Source: an uncultured Lachnospiraceae bacterium
GTDB lineage: Bacteria > Bacillota > Clostridia > Lachnospirales > Lachnospiraceae
NCBI GenBank assembly: GCA_910584325.1
Contig: CAJTZH010000034.1
Coordinates: 1 to 25,464, forward strand
DNA: 25,464 bases
Reading direction: 5' to 3'
Shown here: positions 1-7,018 of the stretch, piece by piece
Numbering within the stretch: position 1 is the first letter of the stretch
How the letters are laid out: each line of letters opens with the position of its first letter
The notes under the pieces: generated by a model
Told to the model about the DNA's origin: nothing
Seen by the model: the letters and a program-made list of their open reading frames with translations, nothing else
The model's database searches: none
Made by a program: the position numbers and the translations under genes

Positions 1-1040
1 GCACACGCATGAACCGCATTTTCAAGAATATTGGCAAATACCATACAGATATCCGTCTCATCAAACGGCACTTCTTTTGGCAAATTAATTTTTGACTGTA
101 TTTTACATCCTGCATTTTTTGCATTCTCTATATATGCTGACAGCAGCGCATTAACAGCGGCGTTCTCACAATAGCTTTCGTATTCCGCATCTAAAAGCTG
201 TCCACTGAGCGTTTCAAGATACTCCAGAATACTCTGTGCATCCTCCTTCTTTGCCAATCTCTCCAAGATGGCAAGATGATGCCTTGTATCATGACGATAG
301 ATCCTGTTCAATTCGTTTTTCTGGCATACTTTCTCATATTCTCTTTTCTGCCGCTCCATTTGTACAAACAGTTGCCGCTCAGTCTGCTTCATGCGCTCCA
401 CTTCTACTGATGACGTAAACATTTTCACCAAAATAAAGAAAATGGAAGTTGTCGCCGCCAACAACAATATATCCCCCATTACGCCGATTGGAATGGTCTC
501 ATAATAAGAAAACAGCAAAAAAATAGTTATAAGCGGTATACTTAAAAACAACCAGCCTGTTTGTTTTTCGGTCACATAACTTTCAAATGGTTTCCTTAAA
601 AATTGATAAACGACAACTATACAGAGTACGGCACAAACTAATAGCACCAAAAGAATTACCGCATCTCTTTTACCGTTTAACGGGGGAATCACTCCTTTGA
701 AAAGCAGACTTCTTACTGTTTTCAGCGTAAAAACCGCCCACCATCCAATACCGTATGCTGCAGCCGTCTGGAAAAAACTGCGCTCAGACAGCAGATATAT
801 CCCCGTTGATACCGGCAGATATACGGTAACCGGTATCATCGTCAGTAAAAACATAAGTTCCTTCCCTGACAAAATGAGCGCCGTCTGCATTGCCGCCAAA
901 ATAAGTATAATAACGAACGTTGTCAATAACCGTTGCATTTTCGAAACTCTTATCTTTGATAATCCAATGCATATTATTATATATGTAGACAAAACAATTA
1001 TCTCTGTTAGAATTTTTTCCGTATCTAAAACCGATGGCAT
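1..1040 (-). CDS. GHKL sensor histidine kinase, AgrC-like, cut by left edge
   Basis: Translating the minus strand from ATG at 1040 gives about 346 residues open to the left edge, so the 3' end is outside the window. The first ~200 residues are a series of hydrophobic segments (polytopic membrane sensor). A charged coiled-coil follows, then an H-box IYRHDTRHHLAILERL near residues 245-260 and, at the edge, an N-box NILENAVHAC, which begins the ATP-binding domain of GHKL kinases. This is the architecture of quorum/peptide-sensing kinases such as AgrC. ATG 1040 is preferred because AAGGGG lies 8 nt upstream; an in-frame ATG at 1058 lacks a well-placed ribosome site. The cognate regulator is not visible and is presumably beyond the left edge. 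The ligand cannot be inferred. Confidence 0.85.
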   Translation of the reverse strand, partial: MPSVLDTEKILTEIIVLSTYIIICIGLSKIRVSKMQRLLTTFVIILILAAMQTALILSGKELMFLLTMIPVTVYLPVSTGIYLLSERSFFQTAAAYGIGWWAVFTLKTVRSLLFKGVIPPLNGKRDAVILLVLLVCAVLCIVVVYQFLRKPFESYVTEKQTGWLFLSIPLITIFLLFSYYETIPIGVMGDILLLAATTSIFFILVKMFTSSVEVERMKQTERQLFVQMERQKREYEKVCQKNELNRIYRHDTRHHLAILERLAKKEDAQSILEYLETLSGQLLDAEYESYCENAAVNALLSAYIENAKNAGCKIQSKINLPKEVPFDETDICMVFANILENAVHAC

Positions 1041-1087
1041 ATAAGCCGCCCCTTTCATCTAAAATGTCTTTACTCCGATAATGGCAT

Positions 1088-1116
1088 ATTGTATCATATC
1101 GTTCATCCATTATCAA
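1088..1116 (-). promoter_or_regulatory. SigA-type promoter of the sensor kinase
   Basis: Minus strand: -35 TTGATA (1111-1116), 17-bp spacer, -10 TACAAT (1088-1093). The predicted start near 1081 gives a ~40-nt leader before ATG 1040. Confidence 0.5.
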
Positions 1117-1181
1117 CCAGACGGTCATATTTTTCTATTTGAGACTTTCACCCGTTAGAGTGCGCCCATGAGGCACAAATT

Positions 1182-1215
1182 AAAAAAAGCCGCTGTCCCA
1201 TATAAAACAGCAGCT
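1182..1215 (-). terminator. Rho-independent terminator of the DUF1858 gene
   Basis: A nine-pair stem (1207-1215 with 1188-1196, one G-U pair) has a 10-nt loop and is followed on the minus strand by a run of seven T (1182-1188). It sits 10 nt after the DUF1858 stop codon. Confidence 0.75.
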
Positions 1216-1224
1216 CTTTTTCTT

Positions 1225-1428
1225 TTATTTGTCCGCAAGATACTGATTAATCTGTTCAATCAATGCCTCACCGTCCATTCCGTGAACCATTGCCGCTTCC
1301 TCCAATGTCTCTCCCTGTGCGGAAGGACATCCGACGCAATGCATTCCCGCGTCCATAAGAATTGGAATGATTCCCGTATCAACCTGAATCATTTCCGCGA
1401 TTGTCATATCTTTATTTACTGTTGCCAC
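1225..1428 (-). CDS. DUF1858 redox-disulfide protein
   Basis: A 67-residue cytoplasmic protein of the DUF1858 / hybrid-cluster-protein-associated redox disulfide family (TIGR03980 type). The family signature is visible as a short helical domain with MTIAEMI near the start and DAGMHCVGCPSAQ at residues ~26-38, carrying the CxxC pair. Length is normal for the family. The start is GTG at 1428, with AGGAGG 8 nt upstream. It has its own promoter and terminator and is divergent from the PFL operon. These proteins are found in anaerobes and are thought to take part in thiol or metal-cluster redox chemistry; the exact role here is unknown. No hybrid-cluster protein gene is in this window. Confidence 0.85.
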   Translation of the reverse strand: MATVNKDMTIAEMIQVDTGIIPILMDAGMHCVGCPSAQGETLEEAAMVHGMDGEALIEQINQYLADK

Positions 1429-1462
1429 GCTAAATACCTCCTAATATGCTTTTTGCAATGTC

Positions 1463-1491
1463 ATTATAATATAGTTTACAAAATTTTACAA
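1463..1491 (-). promoter_or_regulatory. SigA-type promoter of the DUF1858 gene
   Basis: Minus strand: -35 TTGTAA (1486-1491), 17-bp spacer, -10 TATAAT (1463-1468), about 28 bp upstream of the AGGAGG ribosome site. Confidence 0.6.
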
Positions 1492-1567
1492 TATATTCAT
1501 TACTACGGATGTCAAAACGTTTTTATGTTTCTGAATTGTTCGTCATATTTTTAACTTTTCGTATAAA

Positions 1568-1586
1568 TTTAACAAATTTTGTTAAA
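1568..1586. repeat. 19-bp perfect palindrome upstream of the PFL promoter
   Basis: TTTAACAAA and TTTGTTAAA flank a single T. The palindrome lies in the 305-bp gap between two divergent genes, 38 bp upstream of the PFL -35 box. It has the form of a regulator operator. The half-site order is the reverse of the usual Rex site (TTGTTAA-gap-TTAACAA), so I do not name a regulator. Confidence 0.5.
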
Positions 1587-1624
1587 AAACAGCGATTGTA
1601 CTTCAAAAAATCCACAAGGTCATA

Positions 1625-1662
1625 TTGACTTGTATACACACTTAAACTATAATGAGTATACA
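1625..1662 (+). promoter_or_regulatory. PFL operon promoter with overlapping dyad
   Basis: -35 TTGACT (1625-1630), 17-bp spacer, -10 TATAAT (1648-1653): almost exact SigA consensus, as expected for a highly expressed fermentation gene. TGTATAC (1631-1637) and GTATACA (1656-1662) form an inverted repeat bracketing the -10 box, a position suited to a repressor. The leader to ATG 1734 is ~75 nt and the ribosome site is AGGAGG (1717-1722). Confidence 0.7.
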
Positions 1663-1733
1663 GAATTAAAGCGCTGGATACCATATTTACAGTGCATAAT
1701 TATTATATTATTTAATAGGAGGTCATTTACAAA

Positions 1734-3845
1734 ATGAGAGAAGAATGGAATGGTTTTGTAGGTGGTAAATGGGAATCAGAAATCGACGTCAGGGATTTCA
1801 TCCAGAAGAACTATACACCATATGATGGAGATGAGGCATTCCTTTGCGGACCTACAGCTAACACAACAGCTTTATGGGATCAGGTAATGGAATTAACCAA
1901 GATTGAACGTGATGACGAGCATAAGGGTGTTCTTGATATGGATACCAAGATTGTTTCAACAATCACCTCACACGGTCCTGGATATCTTGATAAGGATAAG
2001 GAGACTATCGTAGGTTTCCAGACAGATAAGCCTTTCAAGCGTTCTATGCAGGTTTACGGTGGTCTTAACATGGCTAAGGCTGCTTTGACAACAAACGGCT
2101 ATTCCATGGACCCTGAAGTTGAAGACTTCTTCAAAAAACACAGAAAGACTCATAACGACGGTGTATTTGATGTTTACACACCGGAAATGAGACTTTGCCG
2201 TACCAATCACATTATTACAGGTCTCCCTGATGCTTACGGACGCGGACGTATCATCGGCGACTACAGAAGAGTTGCTCTTTACGGTATTGACAAATTAATT
2301 GAGGATAAGGAATATCAGAAGTCTATTACAGAAGGCGAAATGACCGACCATGTAATCAGACTCCGTGAAGAATTATCCGAGCAGATTAAGGCTCTTAAGG
2401 AAATGAAAGTTATGGCTGAATCTTATGGCTGTGACATTTCCAAACCGTCTACAAACGTACAGGAAGCAATTCAGGCAACTTATTTTGGTTATCTTGCCGC
2501 AGTTAAGGAACAAAACGGTGCAGCGATGTCACTTGGCCGTACCTCTACTTTCCTTGATATCTATGCTGAAAGAGATATTGCAGCCGGCAGATTTACAGAA
2601 GACCAGATTCAGGAATTTGTTGACCACTTTGTTATGAAACTGAGATTAGTTAAGTTTGCGCGTACACCGGAATACAATGCATTATTTGCCGGCGACCCGA
2701 CATGGGTAACAGAGTCTATCGGCGGTATCGGTATTGACGGCAGACATATGGTAACAAAGATGTCCTTCCGTTTCCTGAACACGCTCAATAACTTAGGTAC
2801 AGCACCAGAACCAAACATGACCGTTCTCTGGTCTACAAAGCTTCCAATGGCTTGGAAGAGATTCTGTGCTAAGATGTCCATTAAAACCTCATCATTCCAG
2901 TATGAGAATGATGACTTAATGAGAATAACACATGGTGACGATTACGCAATTGCATGTTGTGTATCTTCCATGAGAGTTGGTAAAGAAATGCAGTTCTTCG
3001 GAGCGAGAGCAAATCTTGCCAAGTGTTTACTGTATGCTATTAACGGTGGTGTTGATGAGTGTACCGGCGTACAGGTTGGTCCTAAGTACAGACCGGTTGT
3101 AGGCGATGTCCTTGATTACAATGATGTAATGGCTAAGTATACCGATATGATGGAATGGTTAGCAGGCGCTTATGTAAACACGCTTAACGTAATCCACTAT
3201 ATGCACGACAAGTACTGCTATGAGCGCTCACAGATGGCTCTCCATGACAGAGATGTCAAGAGATACTTCGCTACCGGTGTTGCAGGACTTTCCGTAGTTG
3301 CTGACTCTTTAGCCGCAATTAAGTACGCTAAAGTAACTGTAAAGAGAAGCGACGTTGAAATTACCAAAAAGGTTAAAAACCCACAGACAGCTAAGGCTGA
3401 AATTAAGGTAATCGGAGTTGCCAAGAATGTTGTTACCGGATTTGATATTGAAGGTGATTTCCCTAAGTACGGCAATAATGACGACAGAGTTGACAACATT
3501 GCAGTAGATATTGTTAAGAAGTTTATGGCTATGATTAGAAAGCATCATACCTACAGAGACGGTGTTGCTACAACATCTATCCTGACAATTACTTCTAACG
3601 TAACTTACGGCAAGAATACCGGTTCTACACCAGACGGACGTATTGCAGGACAGCCGTTTGCACCGGGTGCTAACCCAATGCACGGTCGTGACAAGAATGG
3701 CGCTGTTGCATCTCTTGCTTCCGTTGCGAAATTGCCGTTTAACGAGGCACAGGACGGTATTTCCAACACATTTACCATTATTCCAAACGCTCTTGGCAAG
3801 GATGATTTGGTAGTCGGCGATTTATCAGATATTCTTAATAATTAA
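1734..3845 (+). CDS. pflB: Pyruvate formate-lyase catalytic subunit, lacking the glycyl-radical domain
   Basis: Cytoplasmic enzyme that cleaves pyruvate with CoA to acetyl-CoA and formate. The 703 residues align with the ten-stranded barrel of ordinary PFL from the first residues onward. The adjacent active-site cysteines are present at C408-C409 (AIACCVSS), matching C418/C419 of the E. coli enzyme. The protein ends shortly after the PFL signature AQDGISNTFTIIPNALGKDD, in DLSDILNN. Ordinary PFL (740-760 residues) continues through a linker into a ~60-residue domain with the radical motif RVSGY. That domain is absent here and is encoded separately at 4131-4376. The reading frame is intact and the next gene begins within 20 nt, so this looks like a true gene split. 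The strong promoter at 1625 and AGGAGG site support high expression. Confidence 0.93.
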   Translation: MREEWNGFVGGKWESEIDVRDFIQKNYTPYDGDEAFLCGPTANTTALWDQVMELTKIERDDEHKGVLDMDTKIVSTITSHGPGYLDKDKETIVGFQTDKPFKRSMQVYGGLNMAKAALTTNGYSMDPEVEDFFKKHRKTHNDGVFDVYTPEMRLCRTNHIITGLPDAYGRGRIIGDYRRVALYGIDKLIEDKEYQKSITEGEMTDHVIRLREELSEQIKALKEMKVMAESYGCDISKPSTNVQEAIQATYFGYLAAVKEQNGAAMSLGRTSTFLDIYAERDIAAGRFTEDQIQEFVDHFVMKLRLVKFARTPEYNALFAGDPTWVTESIGGIGIDGRHMVTKMSFRFLNTLNNLGTAPEPNMTVLWSTKLPMAWKRFCAKMSIKTSSFQYENDDLMRITHGDDYAIACCVSSMRVGKEMQFFGARANLAKCLLYAINGGVDECTGVQVGPKYRPVVGDVLDYNDVMAKYTDMMEWLAGAYVNTLNVIHYMHDKYCYERSQMALHDRDVKRYFATGVAGLSVVADSLAAIKYAKVTVKRSDVEITKKVKNPQTAKAEIKVIGVAKNVVTGFDIEGDFPKYGNNDDRVDNIAVDIVKKFMAMIRKHHTYRDGVATTSILTITSNVTYGKNTGSTPDGRIAGQPFAPGANPMHGRDKNGAVASLASVAKLPFNEAQDGISNTFTIIPNALGKDDLVVGDLSDILNN

Positions 3846-3859
3846 TGGAGCATAAGATT

Positions 3860-4093
3860 ATGGCAGATAACAAACAAAAACCAGAAGGCAATTTGCCATT
3901 AGACGAAAAAATTGATGACCTTATTAATATGCTTGACAATTTTACTGAAAACGGCGGCGGTCACATGAACGTTGCCGTGGACAGTGAACAATCCAATATG
4001 AAAACTGTCGAAACCACAAACAGCAACAGCTGTAATAAAAACATGGCTTGTATGGTTCCAACAATGCATGTCGGTATCGACGATGAAGAATGA
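3860..4093 (+). CDS. Small PFL-associated protein resembling half of a glycyl-radical domain
   Basis: A 77-residue protein between the catalytic and radical pieces of PFL. Residues 16-40 align without gaps to residues 8-32 of the radical protein encoded at 4131: 12 of 25 are identical by hand, with a shared pattern of I-D, L, M-L-D, G-G, H, N-V and V. After that the similarity ends. There is no RVSGY radical motif, and the C-terminal half is Asn/Ser/Met-rich with two cysteines (C58, C64) and an acidic end. I choose ATG 3860 because GGAG at 3847-3850 is 9 nt upstream. An in-frame ATG at 3845 overlaps the pflB stop (TAATG) and would add five residues by translational coupling. It cannot carry a glycyl radical. 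It may cap, stabilise or scaffold the catalytic subunit; function unknown. Confidence 0.75.
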   Translation: MADNKQKPEGNLPLDEKIDDLINMLDNFTENGGGHMNVAVDSEQSNMKTVETTNSNSCNKNMACMVPTMHVGIDDEE

Positions 4094-4130
4094 GGAACAG
4101 CAACATTTATTATTTTAGGAGGAAAATGAA

Positions 4131-4376
4131 ATGGCAGAAATTAATGCAAATCAGATTGACAACTTAGTTTCCATGTTAGACGGATATGCTACAAAAGGTG
4201 GTCATCACCTTAACGTAAATGTTTTAAACAGAGATACTCTGTTAGACGCTCAGGAGCATCCTGAGAAATATCCGCAGCTGACAATCCGTGTTTCGGGATA
4301 TGCCGTAAACTTTGTTAAGTTGACAAAAGAACAGCAGAATGATGTTATTTCACGTACATTCCATCAGGCAATGTAA
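4131..4376 (+). CDS. Stand-alone glycyl-radical domain of pyruvate formate-lyase
   Basis: An 81-residue protein equivalent to the C-terminal domain of ordinary PFL. It contains the linker region NLVSMLDGYA, then GGHHLNVNVLNRDTL, PEKYPQLTIRVSGYAVNF with the radical glycine at G56, and the usual PFL ending TKEQQNDVISRTF. It is comparable with the spare-part protein GrcA/YfiD of E. coli, which replaces the damaged radical domain after oxygen cleavage. Here, however, it is the only radical domain in the locus. It is therefore presumably an obligatory subunit, activated by PflA encoded downstream. AGGAGG (4117-4122) lies 8 nt before the start, stronger than the site of the middle gene. It is the last gene before the terminator at 4404. 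Confidence 0.9.
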   Translation: MAEINANQIDNLVSMLDGYATKGGHHLNVNVLNRDTLLDAQEHPEKYPQLTIRVSGYAVNFVKLTKEQQNDVISRTFHQAM

Positions 4377-4403
4377 TTCGTGAGCCACATTCTATAATGT
4401 GAT

Positions 4404-4446
4404 TATAACCCCAGGGATTTTAATTTTCTTTCCTTGGGGTTATTTT
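4404..4446 (+). terminator. Terminator of the split-PFL operon
   Basis: ATAACCCCA pairs with TGGGGTTAT, extended by GGGA/TCCT with a wobble, around an AT-rich loop, and is followed by a T-rich tract. It lies ~28 nt after the radical-domain stop codon. Confidence 0.7.
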
Positions 4447-4467
4447 TCAATAGTATTCCAAATGCGA

Positions 4468-4496
4468 TTGAAGCCCTCTGCGGCTTTCAGTACAAT
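4468..4496 (+). promoter_or_regulatory. Separate promoter for pflA
   Basis: TTGAAG (4468-4473), 17-bp spacer, TACAAT (4491-4496). The spacer carries an imperfect inverted repeat (AAGCC/GGCTT). It lies between the PFL terminator and pflA, so the activase appears to be transcribed independently, apart from read-through. Confidence 0.5.
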
Positions 4497-4519
4497 TTTT
4501 CAAGTAAGAGGTATCTAAT

Positions 4520-5275
4520 ATGAACGGTAGAATTCATTCTATTGAAACATGCGGTACAGTCGATGGTCCGGGCATCCGGTTTGTCATATTTGTCCAGGGA
4601 TGTCCGATGAGATGTCTCTATTGTCACAATCCTGACACATGGCCGATGGACGGCGGAACAGAACGAACCTGCGATGATTTACTGCAGCAATATAAAAACA
4701 ATTCCGAATTTTATACAACCGGAGGAATTACCGTTACCGGCGGCGAACCCTTAATGCAGATAGATTTTCTTCTGGAGCTTTTTACCAAAGCAAAGGCAAT
4801 GAAGATTCACACCTGCATTGATACTTCCGGTATCACTTACAAACCGGGTAATACAGAATATAACGAAAAACTGGACAAGGTACTTGACTTAACAGACCTT
4901 GTTATGCTCGATATCAAACATATCGACCCAGAGCAGCATAAAATATTATGCTCACAGCCAAATGAAGGCATTTTAGCCTTTGCAAAACACCTGGAGGAGA
5001 AAAATATTGACGTCTGGATTCGCCATGTTGTAGTGCCAAACTACACCTATAATGAAGAATATCTTCACCGACTGGGACTGTTTCTCGGAACGTTAAAGAA
5101 TATAAAGGCATTAGACGTACTTCCTTATCACACAATGGGAGAAGTAAAGTATCAGAATCTCGGCATGGATTATCCACTAAGAGGAATCGCGCCTCTTGAG
5201 AAAGACGATGCCATTAAAGCAAGGGATATTATTCTTGCCGGCATGAAAGAAGCCAGAAAAAATGAAAAGAATTAA
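4520..5275 (+). CDS. pflA: Pyruvate formate-lyase activating enzyme (radical SAM)
   Basis: A 251-residue radical-SAM enzyme that abstracts hydrogen from the PFL radical glycine. The cluster motif CPMRCLYC near residues 29-36 is the CxxxCxxC that binds the [4Fe-4S] cluster used to cleave S-adenosylmethionine. TVTGGEPLMQ near residues 74-83 is the GGEP SAM-binding motif. Length and the N-terminal GTVDGPGIRFVIFVQGC are standard for PflA. AAGAGG (4506-4511) is 8 nt before ATG 4520. Its substrate here is presumably the 81-residue protein bound to the catalytic subunit, so it must either act on the assembled complex or on the small subunit alone. Confidence 0.95.
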   Translation: MNGRIHSIETCGTVDGPGIRFVIFVQGCPMRCLYCHNPDTWPMDGGTERTCDDLLQQYKNNSEFYTTGGITVTGGEPLMQIDFLLELFTKAKAMKIHTCIDTSGITYKPGNTEYNEKLDKVLDLTDLVMLDIKHIDPEQHKILCSQPNEGILAFAKHLEEKNIDVWIRHVVVPNYTYNEEYLHRLGLFLGTLKNIKALDVLPYHTMGEVKYQNLGMDYPLRGIAPLEKDDAIKARDIILAGMKEARKNEKN

Positions 5276-5283
5276 AGAAATGA

Positions 5284-5312
5284 TTGTATTATTGTATTGA
5301 TTAGAATATAAT
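5284..5312 (+). promoter_or_regulatory. Ferredoxin promoter
   Basis: TTGTAT (5284-5289), 17-bp spacer, TATAAT (5307-5312), starting 8 nt after the pflA stop codon. Confidence 0.55.
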
Positions 5313-5324
5313 TAAGTGTATCAT

Positions 5325-5350
5325 ATCTTTGTCTCATAAAACACAAAGAT
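5325..5350 (+). repeat. Hairpin in the ferredoxin leader
   Basis: ATCTTTGT (5325-5332) and ACAAAGAT (5343-5350) form a perfect 8-bp inverted repeat with a 10-nt loop, at the 5' end of the predicted ferredoxin mRNA. There is no T-run after it, so it is more likely a stabilising stem or an operator than a terminator. Confidence 0.45.
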
Positions 5351-5381
5351 TAATTGTATTACACAAATAGGAGGATATATT

Positions 5382-5552
5382 ATGGCATACGTTATTAATG
5401 ATGAATGTGTTAATTGCGGCGCTTGTGCTGCTGCCTGCCCTGTTGAGGCTATTAGCGAAGGAGACAGTAAGATGGAAATTAACCCGGAAATCTGCATTGA
5501 ATGCGGTTCCTGCGCTGCTGTCTGTCCTGTAGGCGCACCTAATCCACAGTAG
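5382..5552 (+). CDS. 2[4Fe-4S] clostridial-type ferredoxin
   Basis: A 56-residue electron carrier. It has two cluster-binding motifs of the CxxCxxCxxxCP type: CVNCGACAAACP at residues 9-20 and CIECGSCAAVCP at residues 38-49. The two-fold internal symmetry and size are those of classical clostridial ferredoxin. AGGAGG (5369-5374) is 7 nt before ATG 5382, and a promoter and terminator enclose the gene as a single unit. In fermenting clostridia it shuttles electrons among pyruvate:ferredoxin oxidoreductase, hydrogenase and Rnf complexes. Next to pflA it could also feed electrons to the radical-SAM cluster; that is inference from position only. Confidence 0.95.
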   Translation: MAYVINDECVNCGACAAACPVEAISEGDSKMEINPEICIECGSCAAVCPVGAPNPQ

Positions 5553-5593
5553 ATAATGTATTAAAATTTACATCATACTGTTATAAACAATGC

Positions 5594-5630
5594 AAAAGCT
5601 GTGTGTAGTCCATTTACACACAGCTTTTTG
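5594..5630. terminator. Bidirectional terminator between ferredoxin and dnaB
   Basis: A perfect 14-bp stem (5594-5607 with 5615-5628) has a 7-nt loop. A-rich and T-rich flanks are present on both sides, so it can end the plus-strand ferredoxin transcript and the minus-strand dnaB transcript, which converge here. Confidence 0.85.
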
Positions 5631-5649
5631 TATTTACAAATATTTAAAA

Positions 5650-7005
5650 TCAATCGATTTCCCGCTCAATTCTCCTTCTCTCCAGATTACCGAACTTCGT
5701 ATATTTCGGAATCCATGCTAACCGTACCGTTCCGATTGGACCGTTTCTTTGCTTGGCAATAATAATTTCTGAAATATCGCGTTTTTCAGCCTCAATATCC
5801 CTATTGTAATAATCCTCTCTGTAAATAAACATAACCACATCCGCATCCTGCTCAATTGCTCCCGACTCACGCAAGTCAGACATAATAGGTCGTTTATCGT
5901 CCCGCTTTTCAACGGCACGACTGAGCTGCGAAAGCGCCACAACCGGTACGCTCAGCTCACGCGCAAGCGATTTCAGGGCACGGGATATATCCGAAATCTC
6001 CTGTTGTCTGGAATCTGTCTTGCTATTTCCTGTCATTAACTGCAAATAATCAATAATAATCAATCCAAGATTATGCTCCAGCTTAAATTTCCTGCATTTA
6101 GAACGAAGTTCACCGATGGAAATAGCCGGCGTATCATCAATTATCAACGAAGAGCGTCCGATAACTTCCGCTCCCTCAACCAGCTTGCTCCACTGCCCGT
6201 CGGAAATATCGCCGGTACGAATATTCTGCGCTTCAACGCCGGATTCCAGAGAAAGCAGACGATTCACCAACTGGACCTTACTCATTTCCAACGAAAAAAT
6301 AGCCGTCGTTACATGCTTTGCCACTGCCACATGTTGGGCAATATTTAAGACAAACGCCGTCTTTCCCATAGACGGACGCGCTGCAATCAAAATCAGGTCT
6401 GATGGCTGCAGACCTGATAATTTATAATCTAAATCCGTAAAACCGGTTGGAATTCCCGTAATATTACCCTTATTCTGATAAGCCCGTGAAATTCCCTTTA
6501 ATGCATCCAACGCCACGGACTTAATTGGAACAAATTCGCCGGAACCCCGGTTCTGTACGAGGTTAAACACCTTTTTTTCCGTATCAGCAAGAATATCTTC
6601 GACACTATCCTTACCCAGATAACATTCTCTGCTGATTTCCTCCGCAGCCGCGATGACCCTGCGCAGTATGGCTTTATCGCGAACAATCCCCGCGTAATAA
6701 CGAATATTTGCCGATGTCGGAACCGCCATTACCAAATCCTTAATAACATTCAGCCCGCCCACTGCTTCGGGTACCCCTTTTTCGCTAAGCTTTTCCTGTA
6801 GCGTAACAACGTCTACGGGCTTTCCCTCATTCATCAACTCAATCATAGCGTCGAACATTACGCCGTATTGATTATAATAAAAATCCTCCGCTGTAAGAAG
6901 TTCCGACGCTGCCGTTATTGCATCCATATCCATAATCATAGAACCAATAACCGATTTCTCCGCTTCTATATTATTCGGCGAACTCTTAATGATTTCCTCA
7001 TCCAT
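5650..7005 (-). CDS. dnaB: Replicative DNA helicase DnaB
   Basis: A 451-residue ring helicase (DnaC in Bacillus nomenclature) that unwinds DNA at the replication fork. The N-terminal primase-interacting domain runs from about residues 10-110 (NNIEAEKSVIGSMI) and the RecA-like ATPase from about 180. Walker A ARPSMGKTA is at residues 209-217, Walker B is LIIIDYLQLM, and SQLSRAVEKR plus DLRESGAIEQDADVV follow as in all DnaB proteins. Length is normal. It is the last gene of the gdpP-rplI-dnaB unit, a gene order conserved in Firmicutes, beginning 13 nt after rplI. Confidence 0.97.
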   Translation of the reverse strand: MDEEIIKSSPNNIEAEKSVIGSMIMDMDAITAASELLTAEDFYYNQYGVMFDAMIELMNEGKPVDVVTLQEKLSEKGVPEAVGGLNVIKDLVMAVPTSANIRYYAGIVRDKAILRRVIAAAEEISRECYLGKDSVEDILADTEKKVFNLVQNRGSGEFVPIKSVALDALKGISRAYQNKGNITGIPTGFTDLDYKLSGLQPSDLILIAARPSMGKTAFVLNIAQHVAVAKHVTTAIFSLEMSKVQLVNRLLSLESGVEAQNIRTGDISDGQWSKLVEGAEVIGRSSLIIDDTPAISIGELRSKCRKFKLEHNLGLIIIDYLQLMTGNSKTDSRQQEISDISRALKSLARELSVPVVALSQLSRAVEKRDDKRPIMSDLRESGAIEQDADVVMFIYREDYYNRDIEAEKRDISEIIIAKQRNGPIGTVRLAWIPKYTKFGNLERRRIEREID

Positions 7006-7018
7006 AATATACCTACAA

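Noticed and set aside
784..1128. 114-residue minus-strand frame upstream of and overlapping the sensor kinase
   Set aside because: It overlaps the kinase in another frame, covers its promoter, and has no family pattern; the kinase frame is clearly coding up to the window edge.
1568..1586. Rex (NADH-sensing) operator
   Set aside because: The half-sites are in the reverse order to the TTGTTAA-gap-TTAACAA consensus, with a 1-bp centre, so I only call it a palindrome.
3309..3683. Long antisense frame within pflB
   Set aside because: Shadow of the well-conserved PFL coding frame; composition is biased and no ribosome site or family pattern is present.
3830..4131. The PFL split as a sequencing frameshift
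   Set aside because: The gap between the pieces is about 285 bp and contains a complete gene with its own ribosome site; a single base error could not rejoin the two parts, and the small gene has a strong AGGAGG of its own.
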